Positions 21,970 to 33,712 of a stretch of DNA of 64,000 nt are shown here, piece after piece; within the stretch, counting starts at the first letter, position 1; the number at the start of each line of letters is the position of its first letter. The stretch lies in NCBI GenBank assembly GCA_020631735.1, contig CM036179.1:27271063-27335062 (forward strand), in the 5' to 3' direction. This stretch comes from Saccharum officinarum (taxonomy: Eukaryota; Streptophyta; Magnoliopsida; Poales; Poaceae). A model generated the notes under the pieces. The model was not told the DNA's origin. It ran no database searches and saw only the letters and a list, made by a program, of their open reading frames with translations. Position numbers and translations under genes: made by a program.

Positions 21970-23118
21970 ACTGTAGTTGTCGCGGGGTCAGAACCGCGGC
22001 AAGCATTGTTGTTCGAGTCGGTGTCAGAGTACGTGTCTCCGGTGGCTCAGGTGGACTCAAGAACACAAGAATCACAGAGAGAACGCAACGGTTTATCCTG
22101 GTTCGGGCCGATCGGTGCCCTACGTCCTGCAGCTGATGATCCTTATACTCAAAAGCACCCAAAATTGGGGGGGTCACAACAGAGTGTACAGGAGGAAGAG
22201 AGATTTGGTAGGGGGTTAGCTCGGTGCTAATCCTAAGGTTGCCTCACCGCCGGTGGAGTCTTTCCCTCGCCAGAGAGGAGGAAGACGACGGGTGCGGTGG
22301 AAGAGCTCTTGATGCCCCTCTCTAGGTTGCCCTGCTCTCGGTGCCGAGCAGGAGCAGATCGATGAGGAATGGAATGATCTGTCTAAGATCGTCCTTCCCC
22401 TCTAGGATCCAACCTTATCCCTATATATCAAATAGGTCAGGTACATAGCGATTTGGGGGTTGAGCCTATGGTTTACATGCGTCGGAGTCTAAGAGGGTCT
22501 TGCAACGGCGCTCTATAGACCGCGGCAATGTCGTGGAGCCGAAGAAGTCTTGGGCGTTGTCCGACTGGCCTATTTTGACACACTGAGTGTCAGGCTGTGT
22601 CGGTTTGGACCGGCCTCCCCCAGGCGCACCTTCTGGAGTCTTTTTGGTGGTGAGGGAGGTCGGCTCGAGGGGCTGATGCGTGGCCCGAAGCCCCCAAGCT
22701 CCCAGAGGCCGAGAAGAGCTTGTCTTCTTGTGTCACACCCCATGCGCGACCTTGTCGGGGGAGTGGCCGGCAAGGCCGTGCCCAAAGTGCTGCGTCGAGG
22801 AGCCCCCGAGCCTCAATAGCTTGGGACGTGTCTTCTTGTGCCGGGGCCTTGATTGTTGTCGTAGGCCAGGCAGGAGCCAAGGATCGGGCTCAGGTTCCCT
22901 GCTGACTGGGAGCGTGAGGCTCGGGCCAGCCCCCGAGCCCTGAGCAGAGGCCTTGGCGTGCTCAGGCTCGAGCAAGTTCCTTAGTCTGAGAGTGCGCGCG
23001 AGCGTACCCGATGGGTATAACTCCCAGACGATCCTAGAGGGGTCGGTCGGGGGGTCTCTTCGGTCGGAACCATAGATTCCGAGGCTTAACATACCCATAT
23101 GTTAAGATCTCGTCAACA
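21970..23118 (-). mobile_element. Gypsy-type LTR (minus strand), probably solo or truncated
   Basis: The minus strand starts TGTTGACGAGATCTTAAC at 23118. About 650 bp further in, near 22420, lies an AT-rich TATATAGGGATAAGG box. CGGCCCGAACCAGGATAAAC near 22100 is typical of R-U5 in grass gypsy LTRs. No polyprotein frame adjoins it. I found no matching target duplication, so the inner border is approximate. Confidence 0.45.
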
Positions 23119-23914
23119 GTTTTCTAAAAACCTGTAGATGTGACAGTAAGAGTCCTGATTAGATGACCATTACATGCGTTCGGGTTTTTTCATGGGTAAA
23201 AAAAATTCTGATGATGGGTGATGCCTGTCGGCTACAAATCCATTGTTATCCTTACGAATCCCGGCCCTGCTGCTCATACCGTGGCTTTTCTGCATTTGGA
23301 GTGCGGTTCTCTTCTTTTTCTTTTCGACTTTTGCTTTAACCCTCTTTTCTGAATGTTTCTTGTGCAATATAATAACCAAAATGAGTTCTTATTATAATGG
23401 TGTAAGCAGCTTGGGAAAGCCGTTTGTATATCAGCTGGCTGCATGCACCTTGGCTTATGGCTGATGCTCATGAATTATCTGGAACCAGGAGGCCTACTAA
23501 TTCTTCATCAACTTGTTCTAATGGCACATGTCCTGATTAGTTGTGAGAGTATTCGATAATGGAGATGTAAGAGTAAGCAAACAGTTTAGACTTTAGACTC
23601 CATCAAAAAGGCATTACCTTGAGTCCTGATTAGATGTGAGAAACCTATGAATGCTAGGATTAACTAAAAATTATAAATAAATTACATTGATTACCTTGAG
23701 TTTACTTCTGAATAACCTTGGATTGACTGAATGCAAACATGTATTCCTGCTCTTTGCTCCATCTTTTTATGGTTCTGGCCTAAGCATTAATTCAGGAATT
23801 ACAAGTGGAAATCAAGACAGGTAACATCCATGGTCTGGTTATCTAAAGCAGCTTGAGCTCGTGCTAAATTTTCAGCAATGATGATGATGCTATTCTGATT
23901 TTTAGTGGTACAGA
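23119..23914. other. Intergenic, no gene recognised
   Basis: AT-rich sequence without conserved coding. 23743-23822 is one copy of a duplicated block whose partner lies at 25653-25750. Confidence 0.4.
23743..23822 (+). repeat. Duplicated block, copy 1
   Basis: CCTGCTCTTTGCTCC, TTTTTATGGTTCTGGCC and AGGAATTACAAGTGGAAATC occur in the same order at 25653-25750. The second copy has an extra 19-20 bases in the middle. The pair flanks the LTR element at 23920-25608. Confidence 0.7.
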
Positions 23915-23919
23915 GGAGC

Positions 23920-24252
23920 TGTTATGTGGGCTGTTGGGATCGAGAGGGGAGAGTCGGGAGAGGGGAGCGGCGGCGAAGCTACAGTACCCTCGGAGCTACC
24001 ATACCCGCGGGTACTGTTCGCGTGAGAGAGGCAGAGGACCGGCGGCTAGGGCTGTGAGGGGCGCTGGGAACGCCGGCCGCGGGGCTTCGCCCACGGCCGG
24101 CAAGAGAGAAAGTTTTTTCTTCTAATCTCTTGCTTAATTAGATTGACACATCTTCTCTCCTTATATAAAGAAGAGGTCTTACTTGGCCCCTAAGCAAGCG
24201 ATTAATTAACCCTAACGGGCTAAGGCCCAATAGGTCATCGACTCTTCTAACA
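23920..24252 (-). repeat. 3' LTR of the non-autonomous element
   Basis: Same length as its partner. On the minus strand it starts TGTTAGAAGAGTC and ends CCCACATAACA. Contains ACAGTACC and GGGTACTGT as an inverted pair. Confidence 0.92.
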
Positions 24253-24353
24253 CTATACCCCACCTGGATATGCAACTTATCCTCGAGCTGTAACCAAACT
24301 CGACTCGACACAACTCTATCACTTAAAAACAAGCCTTTTACATCTCGGCTTAT

Positions 24354-25261
24354 TTAGTTATTCGGCCATAAGGCACGACGTGAACTCTTTATTTCCACTG
24401 CATCTTTGAATAAAGGTGGCCCCCATCCAGCAGCTTGAAGAGAGAGGGTCCGGCCCTCAACAAAGGCCGGGTTGTGGCCTTGACATTGAATTGGAGGAGG
24501 CTGATGAAGGCAAATTTGTGGCCAGCGGAGGCGCCCTCGCGGCGGCCGGTGCCGGAGCACAGCAGCGTCAATTAAGGTCTGCCTATGGGTGGCCACACAC
24601 CCGCGTCCCCAAACGCCGGCGCTGTAGACGCCGAGTTCACCACCCGAGGTGGCGATGGCACGCCCGATCTCCATGACGCAGCGGACGAGATCGGGGCCCT
24701 CCATGTGGCGAAGCGCAACCTGGTGGCGAAGCAAAGAGGCACGGGGCACAGGCACCAGCTGCAACCCACGCATCTCCCGCGCCTGCCGTCGCGCCAGGAG
24801 TCCGCGTGCTGCAGCCTGTAACCGTACCGCCGCCAGGACCGCCTCCTGCATCTTCTGGCACATCTCCTGCAGCCGCCGCCGTGCTCGAGACCGCGCACAG
24901 CAGCCTGCAGCCGCACCACAGCCGACACTTGGTGAATAAGCATCGGCTGCACTGCGATGTCCTTTCGCTGTTTGATCTGCGGCAATATTGGCTGCACCGT
25001 TGGCTGCACGTCCTGGAACGGTAGCAGTGTCGTGCTCGGCAGCAGCGTCGTGCCGTAACCTGGCATCCCGTAGGGGAAAACCGGTGGCAGAGAGGCCACG
25101 GCCGATTGCGGCAGCGGCCAGCTAGCTAGTTGCAGCGGCGGTATGCCGAGGTAGGACTGGATGGCGGCGATGGAACGGGCGAGATCGGTGATGGCCGCGG
25201 TCAACTGATCTGACGTCATCGGTGAGGAAGTGACCGGCAGCGGCTCATCGTAACCTGGCAT
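24354..25261 (-). pseudogene. Internal reading frame of the non-autonomous element, with IQ-like motifs
   Basis: Starts MPGYDEPLPVTSSPMTSDQL right after the primer-binding site, near 25261. The N-terminal part (DQLTAAITDLARSIAAIQSY) resembles the coiled start of gag-like proteins. Further on AVVRLQAAVRGLEHGG and, after a frame change, AVRLQAAARGLLARRQAREM appear. Both fit the calmodulin-binding IQ consensus (I/V/L)QxxxRGxxxR in part; the second fits best. Frame changes near 24860 and 24600 show decay. Function is unknown; capture from a host IQ protein is one explanation, chance in an arginine/alanine-rich GC segment is another. Confidence 0.45.
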
Positions 25262-25275
25262 CTCTGATACCAGAT

Positions 25276-25608
25276 TGTTATGTGGGCTGTTGGGATCGAG
25301 ATGGGAGATTCAGGAGAGGGGAGCGGCGGCGAAGCTACAGTACCCTCAGAGCTACCGTACCCGCGGATACTGTTCACGTGAGAGAGGCAGAGGACCGGCG
25401 GCTAGGGCTGTGAGGGGCGCTGGGAACGCCGGCCGCGGGGCTTCGCCCACGGCCGGCAAGAGAGAAGGTTTTTCCTTCTAATCTCTTGCTTAATTAGATT
25501 GATACATCTCCTCTCCTTATATAGAGAAGATGTCTTACTTGGCCCATAAGCAAGCGATTAATTAAACCTAACGGGCTAAGGCCCAATAGGTCCTTGACTC
25601 TTCTAACA
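25276..25608 (-). repeat. 5' LTR of the non-autonomous element
   Basis: 333 bp, adjoining the primer-binding site on its inner side. Carries the TATATAAGGAG promoter box on the minus strand near 25520. Confidence 0.92.
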
Positions 25609-25652
25609 GGAGCACAATACCTTATTAGTTAGTGCCCTGCAACCTTGTAGTA

Positions 25653-25750
25653 TCCCTGCTCTTTGCTCCGTCTTTTTATGGTTCTAGCCTAAGAATTAAT
25701 TTTTACTGCAGGTAAAGACTCAGGAATTACAAGTGGAAATCAAGATAGGT
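25653..25750 (+). repeat. Duplicated block, copy 2
   Basis: Partner of 23743-23822; contains an insert (TTTTTACTGCAGGTAAAG region) relative to copy 1. Confidence 0.7.
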
Positions 25751-28117
25751 ATATCTACATCCATGATCATATGCCACGTATCTTTTTTTTTTCTGAATTA
25801 TGTGTGTCTTTTATGTTTATATGCCACAGAGAACAATGGACCAAGAAGTTCGATTTGAGTACCATATCGTCCAGTTTAATTTGTTTATCATCTTGGAGTA
25901 TGTACTTGATACCTGCATTCTTAATATTATTTCCTCAATTTTGAGTTTACCACATATATTCTTTCGCAGGGAGTACAAGAACTGACTATCCATTATAGAC
26001 ATAATAATAGATACAGGTTCAAGTACATCTTATATTTTCTTATATATGTACATGGTTCCTTGTCTGCGAAAAATTGAAAAGATTATGAAGGAACCTGACA
26101 GCTTGGTGAAATTCATATGAATTGTTCACCTAGACAGCTACCAAGGTACAACTTCATCTCTTTTTCTGTCCATGGCTCCATGCCTTCCAAGAGATGACTT
26201 TGCTGGTTTCCTAGACTGTAGACAAATTTTAGAAGCAAGCATGAAATAAAATTTGCCATCCTAACATCCTTGGAAATTTGGAGTTCTCAGATCTTTAACA
26301 ATTTTTGTTCCTAGATTATTGCACCTTACTGATTACTATATTGGATACCATTTTTGTTCCTAGATTATTCTTCGAAATTCTGAAAATGTGATCTTTCTCC
26401 AGTTAGTTGTTCATTCTTGGCCTGAATAATCTTTGCACGTTTGTTTCCTTATCTCTTCAGTGCTTGCTGCCTTAGTTCTATATTGTTGTTGCATTGTGAA
26501 TCATTCTCTAGAAAGTCTGATCAATTTATTACAGTAAACAACGTGAATGCCTCATAAGTGATCCAAATGAAACATGTGAGGACCTAGATTATTATTACAT
26601 GCTGATTGACTGAACATACCGAGCCAAAATCTATTCATTAATAAAATTATATCTTTGAAATTAAGATTTAGATTAGAAGTTTGGTTCTGTTGTCTTTGAG
26701 TGAACATGTAAATACCTCTCCCAGTATATTGTCTTAGTTTGTCAGGGTAATCCAATTTCTTTTATAACAACCGTTACCTGGCTGTGACTGTTTGTCTGGT
26801 CTTTAATTGGAGAGCAGTATCGAACCATGAGTGTTTGAACCTATTCTATCTGTTTCTCAATTCATTAAATAATTAGTTTGTTCTGCTAGCTAGGACATTT
26901 CATTCTTTGATAAAAAAGAATCAGTTATGGATGACTGCTCCTATTGATTTGTTCTAACTTCAATCTAGCCTCCTTTACTGATGAGCATTGCTGTTTGACA
27001 TTTTGTCAGATTCTGTTCTTTTATGTCTTCTTATGGACCATTGGGCTGAAGCCAATTGTGCGATTCTTCCTGAAGCCTAAGAGTCACATGGTCCTGATAT
27101 TTCACCGGCAAAACCCAAGTTATCTCAGTTGAGTTTCTATTGTTTTAGTTGTTTTAGTTAGCTAAAAAACGAATCTCACTAAATGTAGAGGGTTCAGTCT
27201 GTTTCAGGTCTGCTGGATTTCTTCTCAGTGGCTGGATCAGGGCTGGGACACCAATGGAGGTACACGAGGTGAGAGGTGGCTTTGAGGAGGTTGTTGCTGG
27301 TGGCACACTAGCACCTTGAAGCAGACCAGCAACAGGGTAGGGATGAGGGATGAATGCTGAGGGCAAGAGAAAGACGATGAAGTTGCACTATTTGTTACTC
27401 AAATCCTTTGGGAAATTAGGTGGTAGGCGCCTGAATTGCCCAGTACACAGTCCCTGTCTGAAAACCAATTGTAACTAATGTTGAAGGCAAAGTGTCTCAT
27501 GTCCAAACAAAATATTTGCTATGATAAAGAATCATGATTATATTTTGTTTTCCTCGTAGCGATGCATACTAATGCTGAAGGCAAAGTGTCTCATGTCCAA
27601 ACAAAATATTTGCTATGATAAAGAATCATGATTATATTTTGTTTTCCTCGTAGCGATGCATGTGCACAGATACGCTTGACGTATCCATTTTTATTATTTC
27701 ACTGAAAAATTGGCCTCAGGAAGACAGTATCATTGATCACAGAGTGCTGAAAGGAAACAAGAATGTGATCTCACATAAGCTAAAAAAGTGTTGATCGCAT
27801 AAGTCAAAAGAGAAAATATTTTGGTAACAGTACAACATGTGTCATTTTATTTTGTTGCAACCGCACGAGCATTTATCTAGTTATTCAAGATATATTATCA
27901 TCATTGTCAACTGCAGACCAATTTCCTACTAAAGAATCAACACTGTACTACATAGTGTAGCAAGCCAAGAACATTATATAGACGCGGACGATTTACAATC
28001 TAACAATCCTAAGCTGTTCATAATATTCTTTAGTGAATCAGAATGCTTAAGCTTCCTCCCCTCAAATCCTGAAACATATCAATCATCTGCCACAGCATCC
28101 TTCGCCCATTTTATACA
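25751..28117. other. Intergenic, no gene recognised
   Basis: Mostly AT-rich. No conserved protein, and no exon that could be tied to SQD2. It contains the tandem duplication at 27474-27661. Confidence 0.4.
27474..27661 (+). repeat. Near-perfect 94-bp tandem duplication
   Basis: Copies at 27474-27567 and 27568-27661 differ at one position (ACTAATGTTG against ACTAATGCTG). The low divergence indicates a recent duplication or an assembly artefact. Confidence 0.95.
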
Positions 28118-28360
28118 GGGGTGTGTTTAGTTCCGCGAAAAGGTGTAAAAAAAGTACTGTAGCACGTTTTGGCTTTATTTGATAAATAGTATCCAACCGT
28201 TGACTAATTAGGTTCAAAACGTTCGTCTCGCAAAGTGCAACCAAGCTGTACAATTAGTTTTTGATTTCATCTACATTTAGTACTCCATGCATGTATCGCA
28301 AGTTTGATGTGACGGGAAATCTTTTGTTTGCACAGTACTTTTTTTTAGGAAGTAAACACA
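28118..28360. mobile_element. MITE, GTTTAGTT family (copy A)
   Basis: Starts GGGTGTGTTTAGTTCC and ends near GGAAGTAAACAC. The interior has the family signature: ACTGTAGCAC, GACTAATTAGG, CGTCTCGCAAA, ACAATTAGTTTTT, CATGCATGTATCG and GATGTGACGGG. It lies 50 bp downstream of the SQD2 stop codon. Other members are at 59114, 59352 and 60547. Confidence 0.75.
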
Positions 28361-28412
28361 GCAAGGAAAGGGAAAAAAGGGACCATCAACCATAATAACC
28401 TCCTTGTACGAT

Positions 28413-31165
28413 TCATGATTGCTTCGCCACGGCATCCACATTGGCAGCCCCAGGCGTTGTCAGCCTCAGCAGCCGCAGCATCCACTGGAAGGGTCGCAGC
28501 AGCTGCACCCTCTTCTTGCGCCAGAACCAGATCGCAGCACTGTACTGCTCGTTCCGGATCTTCCTCGTCGCTGCTCGCCAGTCAAACTTCTCCATCTCTT
28601 TCCTGGCAGCCCTCCCCATGGCATCCCTCAGCTCCTCGCTCGAAAGGAGCTGCTCGATCTTGCCAACACAGTCATCCACATCCCCTGGTGTGTACAGAAA
28701 GCTGGTCTTCCCCTCCTGATCCTCAGGTATGATATCAGGTATTCCTCCAGCGCGAGCCCCCACTACCGGAACTCCCGATGACATGGCCTCCAGCACAACA
28801 AAACCCAGCGTCTCTGACTCGGAAGGCATCACAAACACATCCCCGCTGGCATAGGCCTGTGATAGCTCTTCCCCTTGCAACGTGCCCGTGAACACCGCCG
28901 GCATACCTGAAAACATCTGCTCAAGCTCAGCCCTGCACAGAAAGACAGAATCACATTCCCCCTGTTTCAAATCTTCACACACTAATCTACAAGGAAACTA
29001 ATTCACTTCTTGGTTCAATACTAAAGCATAAGGGCCAGGGATAACAATGCTGACCTGAATGGGCCATCTCCAATAAATGCGATCCTTGCTCCTGGAAGTC
29101 GGTCCATGACTCTGCAAAATAACAAACCTACAATCCAGCATCAACTTTGTACATACCATAGTCCATAGCATTCAAAATACCAGGCACATAAAGGGTTCAC
29201 CTCTTAAGAAAATCCAAGCTTTTCTCAACTCCTAAGCGCCCAACATAAAATATAAGTGGCTTTTCTGGTTCGCCATTTCTGCTCCAACGAAAACCAGAAC
29301 ACATTAGCACCACAGTTAGGCATGTGTATCTAAGAAAATATTTGCTCATCACCGTAACCACACTCAGACATTGAAATGGACAAATACAAAACTGTGCGAG
29401 GGGAAGAAGAATATACTTACGTTAGCCTTGAACGCATTTCCATATTGCGAAAACGAGGATGAAAGCTTTCTGAGTCAACACCCTTGTTCCAAAGGCGTAT
29501 TTTATTGGCTGGAAACATGCACGTTTGAGAGATGGTACAATTAACAAGAAAAAGAAACTACAGATAGATTAGTTAAGTAAACCTGCTGTAACACGGGCAG
29601 CTTGAAGATCCCTGCCGATAGCAACAGATGGTACCAGTGTGAGGTCCGCAGCTCGGTGCAAGAATTCTATATCAAGTGGGAAACATATCAGTCACTTAAT
29701 CACGCAAAAGAAATGTATTCCTGCGATAGTTGATTCAAAACTTACTTATAATTAGCCACATGGGCTTGACAAGCCAGCTGAATGTATATCTGGGTATATA
29801 ACTGCCATAATCAAAAGGATCAGTTGTCCATGCAGCCGTGCAGGTAAAAAGTATGATGCTATAGGATATGATTCAAATAAGAGTCCTCTACAGAATGCTG
29901 ACAAGTCCGAACAAAGATTTTTAAGGACCCTCTGATTAGGTTGAGGTGGTTTTAAGCATTCAGCCAAGCTAAGAGAAGACGACTCTGTTTTGTTCCAGTT
30001 GCCATCCTCTTGGTGAAGTGAACATTCAAATTGTCTCGGTTATGAAATACAAGAAATACTCACAGGTCTTGTTTTTCTTTTCACTTTTGAAATTTGCGGT
30101 TCGACAATGAGTAAAGGCAATAAGACAATTTCTTTTGCCCATTTCTTGTGCAGAACAGCAGAAGTGCTACATGTATGCTGGTGAAAAGCGGTATGTGGAT
30201 GTGAGAGCAGCAGTATGTCAAGCAACTGGCAGTGGAGAGCAGTGAATAAATCTGAATCAGTTGTTTGACAATTGAGATACATTCGGAAGGAGAAACTCAC
30301 ATTGGAACGTGGGTGTGGTATGACATTACCAGAGGGACGCAGAGCAACTTTGCTATGATAAGCGCGCCAAATACCTGCCAAGAAGAAAAGACACAGTTTT
30401 AGCAGAATATGAAGAGGGGAGGGGATACAGTACAGTAGTGAGTAAGTGTAGTGGAAATTACCATTATCCCAGGGGAAGAGGCGTGAATAATGTCAGGCTT
30501 GAATCTAGCAACTTCTCCGATGATTCGAGGACTGAGGGCTAGCGAGAGCGGAACCTTCTGATACCAGGGGCAAGGGAAGCTGGAATCAAATCAAAGAGGG
30601 TAGGGCATTATTTATTATTGTTATTACTGGTGGTATCAGGCAGCATTCAGCAGCAGAGACGATACAGAGAGCAATAGTAAAAATTAGAAGGGGAAAGCTA
30701 GCAAGCTCACCTCCATGACCCAATTAGCTTGGCCCCGTGGAATTCCTGAGGCACGCCCTCATGCGTAGTGACCACAATCACCTCGTCGCCCATCTCCCGG
30801 AGGTACTTGATGAAGTTCTGGAACCGGTTCTTGTAGCCGGAGACGTAGGCGAAGGGCGAGGGCTCGACGAAGAGGGCGATGCGGCGGGGCCTGGACTCCG
30901 GCGCCTCGTCTTGGGCTCCATCTCCGTCTCTATCGTGGGCAGGCTCAGGCTCGAGGTCGGGGTCCGGGCCCGGGCCCGGGTCCGGCATCAAGACGGAGGA
31001 CGGCGGCGACGAGGCGCACGGAATGGGGCGGAGGAGCAATCTTCTCAGGGGATGCCGCGGGGAGATGCAGGCAGGGGCGAACCGCGAGGGGGAGGGGGAG
31101 GAGGATGGAAAGGCCCTGGTAGGCAGCGAAGGAGGCGGCTTGGGCGCTAGGACGGCCGCCGCCAT
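28413..31165 (-). CDS. SQD2: Sulfoquinovosyl transferase SQD2 (chloroplastic)
   Basis: SQD2 transfers sulfoquinovose from UDP-sulfoquinovose to diacylglycerol, the last step of sulfolipid (SQDG) synthesis in the chloroplast envelope. Nine exons with GT-AG borders: 30711-31165, 30462-30579, 30301-30374, 29746-29801, 29583-29666, 29421-29508, 29201-29278, 29055-29111 and 28413-28932. They sum to 1530 bp, 509 residues, close to Arabidopsis SQD2. The start MAAAVLAPKPPPSLP leads into a Ser/Pro/Arg-rich region of about 80 residues that fits a transit peptide. IALFVEPSPFAYVSGYKNRF opens the GT4 N-terminal fold (about residue 105). IIYVGRLGVEKSLDFLKR starts the C-terminal nucleotide-binding domain, and PSESETLGFVVLEAMSSG holds the E-x7-E pair of GT4 enzymes. 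No stop or frame break was seen, so it looks functional. All introns are short, unlike those of the neighbouring genes. Confidence 0.96.
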
Positions 31166-32573
31166 GCTGGTGCGCTCGCCCTCCTCTCCCTCTCGTGTGT
31201 GCCGCCGCCACCGAGACTGTTAGCTTCGACCAGCTCCTCCTCGATCCCGTGGGTCCGCCGAGCAAGAGGTGCCCGATTTGCCCCGGCGAGGCAAGGCCGG
31301 CGCAGCGCAGCGGCGAAACGTCACAATGGCGATGCGGGTTGCGAAGAGGAGCTCCGGCCGCCACCTGGGGGCGCACCTGCTTGTGGATCAGCAGCGATGC
31401 CCAGCGAGAAAATACAGCAGCGCGTCAGGAGCCGTGGATCTCGCGACTGCTCTTCTTGGCCTCCGGTGCGGGGCTCCTCCACGGCATCGGCGTCGTCGAG
31501 CGGCGCAGCGCATCGGCGGCTCACGTGCTGGTGCGGAGGTGGTTGGAGGCGTGGGAGAGGCCGAGAGGATAAGGTCCATGCGTGCGGTGATGGGCTGTGT
31601 GGGCTGTGGTGTGGCCGCGTGGGAGGGAATAAAATATGGAGAGGAAAAAAAAGTAGAAAAGAAAAAAAAAGAAAAAAGAAAAAATAAGGGCATAAGGCTA
31701 TCCGCACTCATGGACCTCTATATTCATCCTTTATACATCTTAGTCATCAAGATTCTCTCCTCTATACTTAATTCTTTCACATCCATCTATCCTCTATATC
31801 ATCCTCTATCCACTGTAGGGCCTACTTGTCACTTTATCTAAATATATCCAAGTGACATCTTATTTTGAAGTATTTATTTAAACGAATTTAATGGTACAAT
31901 CAAAATTTAATTTGATTTTTTAGTTTATGAGATATAACATTTTTTATTAAGTTTAAAGAGTGGGACCCGCTACTGTCTCATTCCTGCAGGCACATGATTC
32001 CAGCACCGTACGCGTTGTGGACGGCCGTTGCCGTGCCATATTTGGCGGACCGCGCGCGCCTACATGATGAAATAGAGGAGCGAGTGCAGCAGTTTTCGTC
32101 CGGTGAGTTTTACCCGACCCGGTGCACACGGCCTAATAGACAATTCACACTTTTCAACAACCAAGAGGAATTGTATTACCGACCGTTTCATCCAAAAGAC
32201 CCAAGAATCTGCTCTAGCATAAGAGCCAGACATGAATCTGTTTTTGCCGGCCAGAGTTCTGCCAAACTGATGAGCGGCACAGCACAATTTGACTATTTGA
32301 TACCGTATGGTACTACATCGGATGATACGATCCAGCAAAGCAACGAAAGAAAGAAAATGCTCGCGTGCTGACTGGGCTTGCTGCTAGTAAAAGAAAATTT
32401 AGCACCAGATATCAGGTTGAGTGAGTGCATACATTGATTACTAGAATTGCACTTGGTTTACTTCGGTAATAAATTTTTCAGCATGATTTATTTCTAAATT
32501 TGACTTCAGATGTTATTTGTCACATATTGACTCGTATGAATATGAGATTCTAGGACTACTACAATAATTTAAG
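31166..32573. other. Upstream flank of SQD2, no further gene recognised
   Basis: 31166-31620 is GC-rich and probably includes the SQD2 5' leader and promoter; no clear TATA box was seen on the minus strand. 31640-31690 is an A/G-rich run. 31695-32570 has no conserved coding. A segment starting GGCTATCCGCACTCATGGAC at about 31697 looks transposon-like. Confidence 0.4.
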
Positions 32574-32973
32574 TGTTGACAGCCATGTGACTATGAGTTG
32601 TGGGCCTTGGCCTGGCCCATGAACTGGAGCTAGGAGAGGTGCAGCATCCGCTATACCAAATCCGAGTAAAGAATAGGCCAGACTAGCCGGATTCCTAAGA
32701 AAAGTAACTTCTATACCTAGTTTAGGATACCTTCTTTGGATCCGATTAGGATTGTAACCGCACCACAACCTTCTCTACCGATATAAAGAGAGGGCATGGG
32801 CACCCCTGTAACAAGAGACGATTCAACACAATCAATCCAACGCAAAGGCTAAACACCGACTGGACGTAGGGTTATTACTTGATCATCGATCGAGGGCCGG
32901 AACCAGTATAAATCGACTGTCTCTGCGTTCACCGTCGAGTTCTAGCACGCGCCAAAGCCCGAACAACTGTCTC
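32574..32973 (+). repeat. 5' LTR of the Tat-like element, truncated
   Basis: Aligns with 41257-42310 once the 666 bp of hAT plus duplicated target is removed. Shares GACTATGAGT, CCTTCTTTGGATCCGA, a GATATAAAGAGAGGG promoter box (near 32780) and CAAAGCCCGAACAACTGTC. It keeps a single GTAAAGAA where the 3' LTR has the hAT. Confidence 0.85.
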
Positions 32974-33009
32974 TGAAGCCAATGGACAAGACTACGACAT
33001 CAGTATAGA

Positions 33010-33602
33010 TTATGCGTCAGTTGCACACCCTGAAGCCAATGGACAAGTAGAAAGAGCCAATGAACTTATACTAGCTAGATTGAAACCAAGATAATATGAA
33101 GAACTAGAAGACTATGGCTCCAAATGAATTGAAGAATTACCCAAAGTAGTATGGGGGCTCCACACTCAAGTAAGCAGAGCAACTGGATACTCACCTTTCT
33201 TTCTAGTATATGGATCAGAAGTCGTGCTACTAGCAGATTTGATCTAGACATCCCCAAAAATCGAGCAATACAAGAAGGGAGAAGCATAATACACATGGAG
33301 ATTAGAACTTGACAGTACAGAAGATGTCAGGGTAAATGCTACCCTTCAGTCAGCTCAATACCTCCAAGATCTAAGGCGCCACTACAACAAAAGTACTAAA
33401 CAACGCTCAGTACAAGTTGGAGACCTAGTACTACAAAGAATACAAAAAACTAACAGATGCCATAAACTACTCAACCCATGGGAAGGTCATTTTATTATCA
33501 CAAAAGTCTCTGAACCAGGCACATACAAGTTAATGACTGAATATAGGGAAGAAGTAAGGAATACGTGGCATATCAGCCAGCTAAGAAGATTCTACGCTTG
33601 AA
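33010..33602 (+). pseudogene. Integrase C-terminal remnant of the Tat-like polyprotein
   Basis: Reads VAHPEANGQVERANELILAR, VVWGLHTQVSRATGYSPFFL, then LRRHYNKSTKQRSVQVGDLV and LNPWEGHFIITKVSEPGTYK, ending WHISQLRRFYA and stop. This is the end of a gypsy integrase: the HP-x-ANGQ-x-E region with the last catalytic E, then the GPY/F-like module. Several in-frame stops (after LKPR, DYGSK, LADLI and KKGEA) show decay. Confidence 0.85.
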
Positions 33603-33712
33603 GAACTCAAGACAAAATGTATGTAACAACAAAGCGATATGTAATTAGAATCCATGGCCAATGAATTAAAGATGGTATTCCTCGTCAACATTTATCTTAT
33701 TATGATCGATCT

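Larger units (their letters stand above)
23920..25608 (-). mobile_element. Non-autonomous LTR retrotransposon with IQ-like coding segment
   Basis: Complete element, 1689 bp. The two 333-bp LTRs (23920-24252 and 25276-25608) differ at about 17 positions by eye, roughly 5%. It is flanked by the perfect 5-bp target duplication GGAGC (23915-23919 and 25609-25613). On the minus strand the primer-binding site TGGTATCAGAG, complementary to initiator-Met tRNA, follows the 5' LTR. A purine-rich tract precedes the 3' LTR, and each LTR has a TATATAA box. The interior (about 1 kb) has no protease, integrase or reverse transcriptase, so it must be moved by another element. A second member is at 55149-56635. 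Confidence 0.92.

Noticed and set aside
26944..27132. 62-codon frame with hydrophobic residues
   Set aside because: Too short, no homology recognised, and not linked by splice sites to SQD2 or another exon.
28415..28781. Plus-strand open frames over the SQD2 last exon
   Set aside because: They are shadows of the conserved glycosyltransferase frame on the minus strand.
31195..31841. Overlapping open frames upstream of SQD2
   Set aside because: Three frames on each strand are open in GC-rich promoter/leader DNA; no domain or splice support.
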